Program-made: the position numbers and the translations under genes
Assembly: GCA_001414345.1 (NCBI GenBank)
Contig: LLCB01000227.1
Coordinates: 1 to 64,000 of the forward strand
Direction of reading: 5' to 3'
DNA length: 64,000 nucleotides
DNA from: Hymenoscyphus infarciens
Taxonomy: Eukaryota; Ascomycota; Leotiomycetes; Helotiales; Helotiaceae
Notes under the pieces: generated by a model
Told to the model about the DNA's origin: nothing
Databases searched by the model: none
What the model saw: the letters and a program-made list of their open reading frames with translations, nothing else
Shown: positions 1-11,587 of the stretch, one piece after another
Layout: each line of letters starts with the position of its first letter
Numbering within the stretch: the stretch's first letter is position 1

Positions 1-505
1 TATTCAGAGAGGTTCCGAGGTTCGGATCCTATTCGGAGAGGTTCCGAACCTATTCCGAATCGTTGAATTAATCAGAGCTATAGCTAGCTATAGTTTAGAG
101 AGGTTCCGATAGATTCCGAGGTTCCGAACCTATTCCGAACCTATTCCGAGTAGTTCTAAGTAGCTTAAGCTATTCTATTATAACTAATACTAGCTTTAGT
201 ATATACTAGCTATATATTAGTAGTATAATAACACTTAAAAAGTACTTAGAAGAAAAAATAAAAAGTCTAGAGAGAGTGTTTTTTTTTTCAAAGTCGATTT
301 AAGCGACTTTTTATATATTAACTTTAATTAGTAATTATATATTAATAATCCTTATAATTAGGGCTACTAGCGTATAAGTTTTATTATGTCACGTGACTAA
401 AGTAGGTCACCTGGTGGGGCGTGGCTTTCGTACCAGGGTCGCTCTTGCCAAACACGGTACGCTACGTACAACTAGCTACGTAGTAGACTTAGCGTATGCA
501 CGGGC
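1..505. repeat. Left arm of a long inverted repeat
   Basis: Read on the + strand, this stretch matches the reverse complement of 10372-10990 along most of its length. Shared parts include the AGAGGTTCCGA subrepeats, the palindrome TATAGCTAGCTATA, a T-run followed by a GTCGATTTAAG-like motif, the CACGTGAC box and the GTGGGGCGTGGCTTTCGTA block. The outer end lies outside the window, because the right arm extends about 70 bp further. It therefore looks like one terminus of a large element of about 11 kb. Divergence between the arms is mostly C/T and G/A, as expected from RIP. Confidence 0.8.
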
Positions 506-514
506 CACCCCCAC

Positions 515-609
515 CTTCGACTTCGACTTCGACTTCGACTTCGACTTCGACACTTCGACACTTCGACATCGACAATTCACTTCGACAACGACGACGACGA
601 CGACGACGA
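515..609. repeat. Simple repeats (TTCGAC)n and (CGA)n
   Basis: About six hexanucleotide TTCGAC units are followed by a degenerate TTCGACA stretch and about nine CGA triplets. They sit just inside the left inverted repeat. Reading frames through them give only low-complexity protein and are not believable genes. Confidence 0.85.
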
Positions 610-920
610 TAACTCTCGCCATCACATCGCATTTGTTACTTAGCATCGGGCCGCTTATCAGCATCGTAATCTACGTCGTATTCGTCGCGTTCGCTACCCC
701 GGTCAATTCCACGTCGTCGAACAACATCGGCCAGTACAAGCACATTTCACGGTCGGACTTTCAGTAGAGCGAATAAGAAGCCTCGAATTAGTTACCTAGC
801 GAATTAAAAGCATTAGATTTATTATCTACGTCATCGCTATCACTGTCGCTGTCGCTTTTACAATACGTACTGTTTCCACCCTTACTTCCTGAACTGACGT
901 ACGTGCCTTATAGTTTCTAA

Positions 921-966
921 CCGACCGACCGACCGACTGACCGACCGACCGACCGACCGACCGATC
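921..966. repeat. Tetranucleotide microsatellite (CCGA)n
   Basis: About eleven CCGA units run in a row with one CTGA interruption and one CGAT at the end. Confidence 0.9.
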
Positions 967-1151
967 GAACCAATCACATCGAGGCATACATACAGGGATA
1001 ACGTCATTTAAGTCGGTAGAACAATCAGTGGATTAATCAGTAGAATCGGTAGAATTAGTAGAATTAGTGAAAGCAGGACTTAGACATTCAGGCATATTAC
1101 GTAAGAGTAGTATAGCTACGTAATATACGCCTAATCACGTGATTTCAAATT

Positions 1152-1225
1152 CAAGTCCTTTTTTCAAGCTCTTTTTCAAGCTCTTTTTCAAGCTCTTTTT
1201 CAAGCTCTTTTTCTTTTTCAGTACT
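1152..1225. repeat. 12-bp minisatellite, unit TTTTTCAAGCTC
   Basis: About five near-perfect head-to-tail copies of a 12-bp unit end in a short polypyrimidine run. No coding role is apparent. Confidence 0.85.
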
Positions 1226-1234
1226 AGCCTAAAA

Positions 1235-1545
1235 CTAGCTCTAACCTTGTTCTAAACTAGTTCCAAACCAGTTCTAAACCAGTTCCAAACTAGTTTAGAA
1301 CTATTTATACAAAGTCGACTCTAGATCAGATGCGTTTAAGGTGTTATAGATTAAGAAACTGATTTAGCTCTCTTTCAGACCTAGCTCTGAACTAGCTCTA
1401 AATCGGTTCCGAGCCGGCTCCGAACTAGTGGAAACTCTCTAAACCGGCTCCGAATTAGTGGAACCTCTCTGAACCAGTTCTGAACCAGTTCCGAACCGGT
1501 TCTAAATCGGTTCCGAATCAGTTCCGAACTAATAGAACCACTCTA
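1235..1545. repeat. Degenerate GAACCAGTTCC array
   Basis: Some two dozen 10-12 bp units of the form (T)CC/T-AAACCAGTT and CCGAACCGGTT follow one another with variants. The core AACCGGTT/AACCAGTT is palindromic, so the array could bind a dimeric protein or fold into cruciforms. The inverted-repeat arms carry a related motif family (GAACCTCTCTAAA, GGTTCCGA), which suggests subterminal repeats of the same large element. Confidence 0.7.
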
Positions 1546-1559
1546 ATACTAATCCGACC

Positions 1560-4340
1560 CTAGGTCGACCTTAATTCAAATCGGAGTCGAATCGGAGTCG
1601 AATTAGTGTTGAGCAAATAGCGGTTCGGCAGTACAGTAGCTACTAAAGCTAGCTCATCTATATCATCTATATTATATAGATTATTATTAATTTCGGGCTC
1701 ATTTATATTAAGACTATTAAGTCGAGTATTATTCGCGTCTAGTTCTTCTAAGTCACTAGTCGCGGTTGATATATTCTTATTAGACTTATTAATATCTATA
1801 TTATTAGTCCTAATATTATTTACGCTAAAATCGCTAAGATCAGACACGTAATTAGACGCGTTTTTAATTCTGATCTTATTTATATCTAATCCTCTTAGAT
1901 TAGAGTTCCTTCTATCTTCTAGTAGGCTAGTATCTATATAATTACTATTATTTGTTATATCTCTTATAGTATCTAAAAACTTATTTTCTATTATATATAT
2001 ATCTCTAACCTAAATAGGTTTTTTAAGTATAATATTATAGAGCTTATATAAGTTTTCGTTAAATCCTATTAGTATAGCTTTATTAGCTTTTTTATCTAGC
2101 TTTTTAATACTATTTTGCTTATTCTTATAATAAGCTATAGAACTAAATGTCTTTATATTACCTATATAAGGTTGTTCCTTATATTTGAGTTCATAAGGAG
2201 TTTTATAGTCTAATTTAGAGTGAGGTGTTCTATTATATAGATAAGTAGCTATTAATACAGCTTCTCCCTAAAATATAAAGGGTAAGTTAGCCTAATATAA
2301 AAGGCATCTAGCTTTATTAAGTATAGTACGATTTATTCTCTTTACTAAACTATTAGGTTCAGGAGTATAAACAGGTGATAATTGATATATTATTCTATGT
2401 TCTTTTAAATAGGTATTAAATTTATTATTAACGAATTTAGTACTGTTATTTATACTAAATATTCTTATATACTTATTATTTATATTATTTTCCTTCTTAT
2501 TCTTAAATTCTTTAAAAGCTATAAAGGCCTTACTTTTACTTCTAAGTAATTTAACTTCTAAGAACCTAGAGTGCTTATCTAGAAAGGTTATAAAGTATTT
2601 ATAGTTATTATAAGTATTAGGTTTTATAGGACTATATAGATCGCTACTAACTTTTTCTAATAGGCTAAAGACTCTGCTGCTTATTAGTCTATTTATCTTA
2701 TTAGTGAATTTACCTTTAAGACAGTTTTTATAATTAATAATACTATTATCTATATCTTTATTAGATATAATATTATTATAACCTTTTATAGTATTAATAA
2801 TCTTATTTAATACTTGTAGACTAATATGTCCTAGTCTATTATATAGGCATAGTTTATCTATATTTTTATACTTTATTATATTAAGTATAGTATCACTTAA
2901 TATAGTGTTTTTATATCTAAGAGGAATAATATCTAAATAATATAAGTTATCTATCTTATTACCTTTAGTTATAAGCTTATTTGTTTTATTATCTTTAATA
3001 TAGTAGTTATTAGAGGTAAATATAGTATAGGAATTTACTAATTTACTTTGACTTATTAGGTTATAGCCTAGCTTAGGTATATATAAACAGTTTTTAAGTA
3101 TAAAAGACTTAATAATATTATTATCTTTGAACTTAATATAAACAGAACTAACTCTCTTAATACTAATTGTTTTTGCTTCGCCTCACTTAACTAAGTAGTT
3201 TATTACTAGGCTTATAATTTACAAAATAGAGCTTATTATATATTATATGTTTTGTAGCAGCAGTGTCTAGTATAAAATTAGATTTATTATCTATAGAGTT
3301 AGAGGTAGTAGTAGTAAGAACCTGTTCAGCTTGTCTAGTATTTAACAAGGAGTTAAAGGTATCTATACTAGTATTAGTATTCGAGTTTATAGAGTTTTTG
3401 TTTTTAGTATTATTTACCTTGAAGTCTAGATTATCTAAGCTAATATTATCCTCTCTATTATTAATAACTTAAGCGTTATTATAATCGAGGTTAGTAAACA
3501 TAATATTAACGTTTGTATCTCTTTTATCTTAAGATAAGCTCTTTTCTTCTCTTTCTTCGTTAGAGCTAGCCCTAAGTATACCCTTTTTAAACACGAAGCC
3601 TTTAGATGCTTTTTATGAATTAAGGTAGTAACACTTATTTGTAAAGTGTGTAGCCTACTTACAATAGGTATAGTATTTCCCTTTTGTAATCTTATAAGGC
3701 TTCTTTCCTTTATAGTTCTTATAAGGAGTAGAGCTTATAAAAGCTTCTTCTTCTTTAGACTCTTATCTTTTAGACTCGTCTATAAGATTAGAGAATAAGT
3801 TCTCTATAGTATAGGCATTAATATCATTTCATAAGAATTAAGTTATATTAGATATAATATTCTTATAATCTTTGCTTAGATTATTAAGTACCTAGGCTAT
3901 AACTACTTGTCTAGGTAGTTCTATACCTTTAGCTCTTAATTGATCACTAAGATATTTAACCTTATTAAGATATTCTTTCATAGAAGAGAACCTCTCTAAG
4001 AAGGTATTAAAGAACTCTCTACATAGTATGAATTCAGAAGAGAACTCTTTAGAACTATAGAGGTTCTTAAGTGCGTCCTAAGCTGCTTTAGTATTATTCT
4101 TATCTTAAATTTGTAGAAGCAGGCTATCTTCTATAAGTAATATTATATTACTTAATGCTTTACGTTCTTATTCAGAGTCGCCTTTAATATAAGACATAAT
4201 CGATTCGATTTGTCCTTTCTTAGTAAGGAAAGCCTTAGTACGTATAGCCTAGACTTTATAATTCATAGAGCCCTTAAGCTTCTGAATGCTTATATGTTTA
4301 TCGTAGGAAGGTATTACTACTATATAAAAATAGTCACATA
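1560..4340 (-). mobile_element. RIP-degraded Ty1/copia remnant 1 (Gag to integrase, no RT)
   Basis: Conceptual minus-strand translation gives, in order: a Copia-type Gag (about 4340-3780); a degenerate CCHC-like knuckle near 3650; an aspartic protease motif ILDTAATKHI near 3270; a Gag-pre-integrase region near 2850-2700; and the rve integrase with the family phrases FLDKHSRFLEVK (near 2580) and YNRTPHSKLDYKTPYE (near 2200). The integrase C-terminus GFNENLYKLYN is near 2060. After this an Asn/Ser-rich linker stays open to 1560 (a 95-codon open frame at 1847-1560), and the sequence then runs into the GAACCAGTTCC array. No reverse transcriptase or RNase H follows. Many Trp positions are TAG and the base composition is very AT-rich. 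The element is dead. Confidence 0.85.
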
Positions 4341-4600
4341 GTGAAGTAGTTAGAGAGTAAATATATATAAATTATATGGATTGCGCTATTCTGTCCCAAC
4401 GCTAGCAGGGGCCCCTGGTATGCCAAGAGCGCCACCACGTGATTCGCCCCCTCGTCCTCCTATTCACTCTGCTGGAAGCGTTTTGAAATCCTTTTATATT
4501 ATATATACATATTATTAGAAACTATAGATATAACTTGAATTATTACTTAAAAGTGCCTAATACTCGTAAAACACTTAAATATATACTTAACTAGTTGAAC

Positions 4601-4842
4601 TGACGAAACTGATAAAAATATCAACATCTCTAAAAAGTGGGAATAACCTCAGTTTTGCCTCCTTAGGGTATCGCCCAACTTCTAGACATGTTCCAATAGT
4701 AATAGTATAAGGCACTTGTCTTGACGAAACTGATGAAAATATCAATATCTCTAAAAAGTGGGAATAACCTCAGTTTTGCCTCCTTAGGGTATCGCCCAAC
4801 TTCTAGACATGTTCCAATAGTAATAGTATAAGGCACTTGTCT
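4601..4842. repeat. Two 121-bp direct tandem copies
   Basis: 4601-4721 and 4722-4842 are nearly identical, differing at only a few C/T or G/A positions. Each copy contains TGACGAAACTGAT, a GGGTATCGCCC block and CTAGACATGTTCC. The near identity implies a recent duplication inside the surrounding TIR element. Confidence 0.92.
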
Positions 4843-4847
4843 TTTCA

Positions 4848-4896
4848 CCGGGGGGCTAGCCCCCCGGACCCCCCAGTGGGAGGGACACCCTCCCAC
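4848..4896. other. Two adjacent GC-rich hairpins
   Basis: 4848-4867 is a perfect 20-bp palindrome of the form CCGGGGGG-CTAG-CCCCCCGG. 4876-4896 is a perfect 9-bp stem (GTGGGAGGG / CCCTCCCAC) with a 3-base loop. Together they form a very stable double hairpin that stands out in an AT-rich block. Confidence 0.9.
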
Positions 4897-5699
4897 ACCC
4901 TCCCGTTAAGATTAAGTACGATTTATATAACAAAGTAAATGAATTCAAGCCTTTTGCCTATTCAACGTGAATAGTAGATCGCCCGTAAATTGGCAGCCAG
5001 ATACACCTATTCATAGGCGCTCGATCTGATATCGATACTTCGATATCAGCTTTGAATCAACTTTTTAGGCGCTTTATTCGATCGTACGTAGTTTATTGAT
5101 TTGTTGTTGTTACGAGCTTTGTTTACTCTATTTATGCCACTTTTTTAGGTGGGACTAGTCCTTTTTAGGAAGGTGGTGGCGATTGTTTTCTAGCAAGAGT
5201 GAATATGTTGAAATTTCGCTAATTTTGTACGCTAGCATGGTACCCATGCTAGCGTTGGGACAGAATAGCGTTTCCCAATTATATATATATATGAATATAT
5301 AGGTATATATGTGTGTACACCTTATTTTCATCTTTTCAATATACTAAAGGCCTCCTTATATAGACTAAAGGCTTAGTAGTCTTAGTACGCGGAACCAGGT
5401 ATAGAATTAAGTCCGCAGTACGTAATATCTACTAAGGTAGTAGACTTATACTGATCTAGCGATTTCTTTATACTTTTAGAATAAAGAGCTAAAATAAAGG
5501 ATCCTTTATTTTAGGTCTACATATCGACACGTTACTCTAGAGCACCTCTAACACGTTATAGACGCACGGTCACATAATACACTTATTAGGCTTACTAAAT
5601 AGGCCTATATAAGATTGAGCACGTAATCCTAGGTAGCCTATAGCGTAAGTTATAAATTATTTATAATAATTTTATTAACTTGGACTTAAATACTTTAAA

Positions 5700-8600
5700 T
5701 CCTTGACTTGCTAATCTTATATTATTATATATATTACATAAAGTTATATAATAGTATTAGGGCGAATAAGACTTTCTAGCTTATTTGCTTAATAACCCTT
5801 GTAAAAGAGTTTATATAGTCTCTTTTATATAACTGTTTAAAACTTTTAGCTATAAATTATAATTTAAATTCTATTATATTATTAGATTCTTTTAGTTTAT
5901 AAACCTATCTTATCTTAATAGGCTTAGTGTCTTTACTAGTATTACTACTAGTAATAATATTCTAAGTTTTATTACTTATAAGAGTATTTAATTCCTTTTA
6001 TATAAATCTAATCTAGTAGTTTTTATAAGAATTAATATTACTTATAGCTTCTTTATAGCTTTTTAGCTTAGAATAGTAGTATTAGGTATTTTATTAATAA
6101 TAACCTTTTTAGTACTATCGCTCTCTATTTTAGAGTTTAAATAAGCGAGTAATACATAGTGATATATAGCTATTAGCGCTTAAAGCTTATTAATTTCTAA
6201 TATATCTAGATCCCTTTCTATAGGATTAATACGTCTATCTCTTAGTCTAAGGTTTATATTAGAGCCTAACTCTATAATATTATCTTCTCCTAATTCGTCT
6301 TATTCTAATTCATCGACGTTATCTATATATATTTCGTCGTTTAAATCGTCGTTGTTATTATTACTTAACTTTTTATATTCTATAAGAGTAGGACTATTGC
6401 TCTCTAGTTATATATTTATATAACTAGTTATTTCTTATAGATAATCTTAATTTATAGACTCTTCTTTTAAGAGTATAGAGTAGTTTTCTTTTATAATAAA
6501 TTCGTCTTTATATATAAGGTCTTCTTTTATTATAATATCTCTTATATTAATAACTTTCCTAAGTTCTAGTATATATATAAGGAAGTTATTAGAGGACTCC
6601 TAGCCTACTAATATTCCTTTATATAACTTGTTAGCTAGTTTTTCTTTAGTGTTTTTAGCTCTTATTTCTTTTAATATTAAAGTATAATAAAGAGATCTAA
6701 GAGTACTTATATATAATATATCTAGACTTATGTTAAATATATCCTTATATAGTATAGATTTTATAATACTATTATATATCTAATTCTTTATATATATAAT
6801 AGAATAAGCTATATAAGACTAGAGATAAAGTAGTATAGATTTTTCTAAATATATAGTAATTATATATTCTATTAAATATTAATTAAGTCTTTCTATAATA
6901 CTATTTTACTTAGAACTATATAGACTAGTATAGTTATATATAATACCTTAGTCTTTAATATAGGTATTCTACTTATTAGACTTAAATTCCTTAGCGTTAT
7001 CTAAGTATAGACCTTTAATACTTTTATTAAATTGATTTTTTAATAAGTTATTCGTTTTAACTAACTTATTAAAAGCTTCTAATTTATACTTTATAGTATA
7101 TATAAATACGGCTCTAGTTTTACGACATATATATATAAGAGTATATATTTCGCTTAAAAGTCTTTTAATTCTAAGTGGTCTTAGAATGTCTATATTAAAA
7201 TATTCTAAAGGCTTAAAGTTATAATTACTTAGAGGGATATAACTTATATTCTTAGTTATCTTTCCTTTATAATAATTTTTATAATTATCTAGTTCTTTCT
7301 TACTATTAGAATTAATAGTATATCCTTTAGTAAGTGATATAGTTTTTAATAATATATTAATATTAATATAATTTAATCTTTAATATAATAAGTCGATATT
7401 AAGCTCTTTTATTTTTATAATATATAACGTTTTTTCAAGCTTTATATAATCTATATTAATATTAAGATAATAAGCGTTATATTCCTAGTTTACGTTTATA
7501 GTCGCGTCTAGTAGCTTATTATAAGCATATATGTTCTTATTATCTATACTAATATTAAAGCCGCTCTTAGTAAGAGCTTTAGTCGAAATTAGAGTAGTAG
7601 CGATATCTAGGATATAATTTACTTCTAATAAGTTTATTTTAATATTATTAGAACTTATTATCGGTATTATACCAACTCCTAGTATAGGTAGCTTAGTACC
7701 GTCTACTATACTAATAGTCGGTCCTTTTATAGGTTTAAAGTTCAGAATCTAATCTTTATTAGGTATATAATATTCGGTAGTACTAGAGTCTAGTATAACT
7801 TTAGACTCTTTAGATGCTTTATAAGAAGTATTTAGTATAGCTGTATATAATACTTTTAAAGTACTATTATCGTTGGTTTTTGAATCAGTACTACTACTAA
7901 TATTAGTACTAGTATTAGTACTAGTATTATTAAATTTCTTATTTAATTTTAGCTCTAGGTATAGTATAAAGTATTTAGAAATTATATATCCTCTCTTATT
8001 ATAATAAGTATAAATAGGAATTTCATTTCCTTTATTTATAGCTTTATTAGCCTTTTTAGCTTTATTAGCTTCTAGGTTATTACTAGATTCTATTCTAGCT
8101 TCTTCTAATATAAGTTTAGATATAAGAATATCTATATTAATTTTAGATAAATCTTTTCCTAGCTCTTTATATTTTCTTAATATAAAACCTTTAAAGCTAC
8201 TATTAAGCTCTTTAAATATAATCTAAGCTATATAGCTTTTAGATATTAGATGTCTTAAGTCTTTAAGATATAAAGCTATACTTTATATAGCACTTATATA
8301 TTTATTAACGTTCTTATAAGAGCTTTAGCTAGATTTAATAATTATATCTAAGTATTAACTAATTAGATTAAAACTAGATTCCCTATATATAGCTATTATA
8401 TACGCCTATATAGTATTAGGGCTAGTTTTATCTTTAAACTAGTCTATATTATTAATAGATATAATAGACTTAATAGCTTTTAAGGCTTTTTAGCTATTTC
8501 TAGTATAGTTAGAGTTATATTCTTTATATTTAATACTAAGTTCTACTAACCTAGGTTCTCTATTTATATAGTATAGATCTTTATTAGGTCTAGTAATAAA

Positions 8601-8739
8601 TAAGTCTATATATAATATAAATTTATTAATTTCTAAAAAGAGTTTAGCCTCTTTATACTATTCTATATAGTTAGTTTTTCTAACTTATTTACTACTCTTA
8701 AAAGAACTAAAAGATATTATAGTTTAATAAAAAAGCATG
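5700..8739 (-). mobile_element. RIP-degraded Ty1/copia remnant 2 (Gag to integrase, no RT)
   Basis: The reading frame starts at an ATG at 8739 and runs leftward. It holds a Gag region (NYIEWYKEAKLFLEINKF near 8680) and a protease-like motif VILDSSTTEYYIP near 7790. The integrase core follows near 7190-6830, with YICRKTRAVF, IKGLYLDNAKEFKS and IIERLN. The integrase C-terminal phrase GILVG-ESSNNFLIY lies near 6610-6570 and LRKVINIRDI near 6550. The open sequence fades out near 5700, before any recognisable reverse transcriptase. Trp codons are commonly TAG. It is a different family from remnant 1 but in the same orientation. Confidence 0.82.
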
Positions 8740-9136
8740 TTTTAGTTAAGAGAAGGAATAACATAAAAAATACACGTAGTTACGTAATATTAAAAGTAGT
8801 TAGAAAACTAGAATTTTTATTATTCTAGAACCTACTAGACTAATAGTAATATAGTAAAGGGTTTATATACTCTTAAAGTAATATAAATATAAAGAATGTT
8901 TTATAAATCAAGAAGTTGTCTAGTTTTAAGCTTAAGTAAAAGCTTATTATATACTTCGTTAAATATCGCTAGATAGACAAAGTATATAAGGTCTTTAAAC
9001 TAGTCTTTACAAAAAATAGCTTTTCTTTCTAGATGTTTAAACACACTAGTAAGATAGTCTATTTTAGCAGTACTTAGTATAGAGCTTTCTAATAAGCTAG
9101 TATACCTAATATTAACACTAACTATACTACTAAGAC

Positions 9137-9430
9137 TGTGACGGCATGCCGTCATCCTAGATAGCTGGGAGTACCTGCTATATATAAGGTTTCGGCAGTT
9201 GTTGTCTTATATTGTCTGTTTTAGGAAGGTTACGTACGTCCGGGCTTTCGGACGTACTTCGTAGGTTCGGGCTTTTATATTAGCCGACGTATGTCGTTGT
9301 GAAGTTTATACCTCTTGTATATTAGCATTGCTTAGAGCTGTCTTTGCTCTTTACCTTTAGTTTTCGCGTTAATAACCACGAATAGACTACTTCTCTACTC
9401 TACTTCTGCCTTGTTGTTATAAAGACAACG
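9137..9430 (+). mobile_element. LTR copy related to the 42.2-45.2 kb element
   Basis: The sequence begins TGTGACGGCATGCCGTCATC and is followed by TAGATAGCTGGGAGTACCTG. This matches the reverse complement of the LTR at 42238-42548 for about 200 bp before diverging, so it lies in the opposite orientation. It contains a perfect 9-bp-stem hairpin at 9234-9257. The 3' boundary is approximate. It is less AT-rich than its surroundings. It may be a solo LTR or the 5' LTR of an eroded plus-strand element. Confidence 0.65.
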
Positions 9431-10371
9431 TTTAGTAATAAGGTTTTAGAATAAAAAGTTACTATATAAGTTAACTAGAGTAATACTAAGCTAGGAGATA
9501 GATATAATAGCCTAATCTTTAAGGTTACCTTAGTTCTAAGATATTTTAATAATATAGTATCTATTAGATAAAGCTTAGAGTTTAAGATATATACTAATAA
9601 TTATTTTAAAGTCTTATTATCTAATTATAAGAATAGCCTTAGTTCTTAATTAAATCATCTATTTAATAGAATAGAGGTTAAAATAACATAATATTATATA
9701 ATATAATATAAGGAAGTACTAACCTTAACTCTTAGTTATCTAACTATAAGAAGTAAGAAGATAAAAAACTAGTAATCCTATAAGGCGTACTCTTCACTTA
9801 TAATATATTAGACTAAGATAAGCGCTTAGTAATCTACTAAGGCGTAGTATAAGGAGTAAGTAGACTAGTAATATCTTTTAAAAGAAAACCTTAAAAAAAT
9901 AAAAATAAAAAACTCTTAATAATATAGAATTAGAAGTAATTAATATATTATATAAGAGAGTATCTAACGCGAAAGTAACACTAGATTACGTAAAACAAAG
10001 TTATATAGAAATGAACTATACCTAGCTTATAACCTCTTAGAATAGTCATAGTTTACAAAGTAAAGCAATAGTGAATTACGTAAGAAGTGAAAGGTGAAAA
10101 ACGAATTAATTAACTTAAATAAAAAAACTAAGAAGCTATCTACTCTATATATACATATAGGCTATAGCTAGCCTTTCTAGTCTAATACTAGTATAGTTCT
10201 AAGTTTAAAACTATAGATATAACTAATCCGTTGAATAGTATTAATCTATATACTTAGATAGTATTTAGTCTATTAAATAGTGTTTAGTCCGTCGGATAGT
10301 GTTTAGTCCGTTAGATAGTATTAATCTATATACTTAGATAGTATTCAGTCCGTTCAAAGGTAGAGGTAGCT
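9431..10371. other. AT-rich RIP-degraded DNA without an assignable gene
   Basis: There is no convincing open frame. Plus-strand translation from about 9440 gives short Gag-like pieces broken by TAG codons, but I cannot assign the family. At 10225-10350 a repeat of about 20-40 bp, built on GATAGTATTTAGTC/CCGTTGGATAG, occurs several times. Confidence 0.5.
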
Positions 10372-10990
10372 CGTACGCTAGGTCTTAGCAGTTACGTAGC
10401 TAGTTATACGTAGTATACTGTATTCGGTAAGAGCGACCCTGATACGAAAGCCACGCCCCACTATATAACCCACTTTAGTCACGTGACTTTTATTTTTTAT
10501 ATACTTATAGCTCTAATTATAAGGATTATTAATATATAATTACTAATTAAAGTTAATATATAAAAAGTCTCTTAAATCGACTTTAAAAAAAAAACACTCT
10601 CTCTAGACTTTTCTTCTAAGTACTTTCTAACTATTATTATACTACTAATATATAGCTAGTATATACTAAAGCTAGTATTAGTTATAATAGAATAGTATAA
10701 GCTACCTAGAACTACTTAGAACTACTCTAAACCTCTCTAAACTATAGCTAGCTATAGCTCTAATTAATTCAACGATTCGGAATAGGTTTAGAACCTCTCT
10801 AAATAGTATTAGAACCTCGGAATCTATCGGAACCTCTCTAAACTATAGCTAGCTATAGCTCTAAACGTTTCAACGATTTAGAATAGGTTCGGAACTAGGA
10901 TCGGAACCTCGGAACCTCTCTGAATATAATTAGAACCTCTCTAAATAGGATTAGAACTTTAGAACCTCTTTGAATAAGATCGGATACTAT
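10372..10990. repeat. Right arm of the long inverted repeat
   Basis: This is the reverse complement of the left arm at the window start. Its outer part carries two direct copies of a unit of about 100 bp (about 10736-10838 and 10838-10950) built from AACCTCTCTAAA, TATAGCTAGCTATA and ATTCAACGATT. Homology to the left arm ends near 10372, where different simple repeats begin on each side. Confidence 0.8.
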
Positions 10991-11587
10991 GTCGACTCTT
11001 ACTTACGCTATTGAAATCGATTTAATACTAATTTGAACTAGTTTTAAGTAAAAGCGAGCGAGCATATACGTAGTTTAGAAAGACTGATTTGAGGATTTTT
11101 TAGAAGCCTACTAACGTTATAGATATATTTCTTCTAATAACTAGAGAGCTGCATCTATCTGATTATCTGCCTATTACGGTCAGCGCTAAGAGAAAGCCAA
11201 TACACCAACTTGTATAACATCGGGAAAACGGCAAGGTTCGACGTAAAGAGCATTGCTATACCACTCCTCCCCCCCCCCCCGCTTATAGCGTTGTCTTTGG
11301 AGTTCGATTTTCGTGTCGCCGTTTTGATTATTTACCCGTTTTGTTATAATTTTTATAATAGCCAATATGCCTTTTAATTTGAAATTACATTGGAATGCTT
11401 ATATTGAGATGTGACAACCTTTGTCATATCTATACTGGTGTAAATATAACAACCCTGGTGAGCTAGTAAAAAGCTGACGAACTCGTCAAGTTCTGTTTCA
11501 GGAACTTTCACATAGCATTCGAAGCCGCACATTTGGTAGGTCAGTCTTCCACGGTTTTCTCTGGGTGTACCGTGCCGCATAACTAAA
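10991..11587. other. Boundary between the AT-rich block and the gene island
   Basis: Composition changes from AT-rich to normal between about 11000 and 11380. A poly-C run lies near 11267-11280. A 68-codon minus-strand frame (11580-11374) has protein-like composition, but I do not recognise it and its status is doubtful. The missing 5' part of the methyltransferase gene may lie here. Confidence 0.45.

Larger units (their letters stand above)
4384..5270. mobile_element. 887-bp TIR element, probably a non-autonomous DNA transposon
   Basis: A 23-bp sequence beginning CGCTATTCTGTCCCAACG at 4384 recurs as its exact reverse complement at 5248-5270. Inside are a 121-bp direct tandem duplication, two GC-rich hairpins and a palindrome at 5231-5253 abutting the right TIR. 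The GC content is clearly higher than in the flanking Copia remnants, so insertion after most RIP is likely. No transposase frame is visible. I could not define a target-site duplication, so the superfamily is open. Confidence 0.7.

Noticed and set aside
4601..4842. CTGATGA and GAAA near each other in the 121-bp copies, suggesting a hammerhead ribozyme
   Set aside because: The motifs are in the wrong order and I find no three-stem fold around them.
4663..4896. 77-codon minus-strand frame
   Set aside because: It merely reads through the tandem repeat and GC hairpins, and its translation repeats itself accordingly.
11267..11280. Poly-C run and the poly-G run near 44488
   Set aside because: Simple homopolymers with no further structure; they may also be error-prone positions in the assembly.
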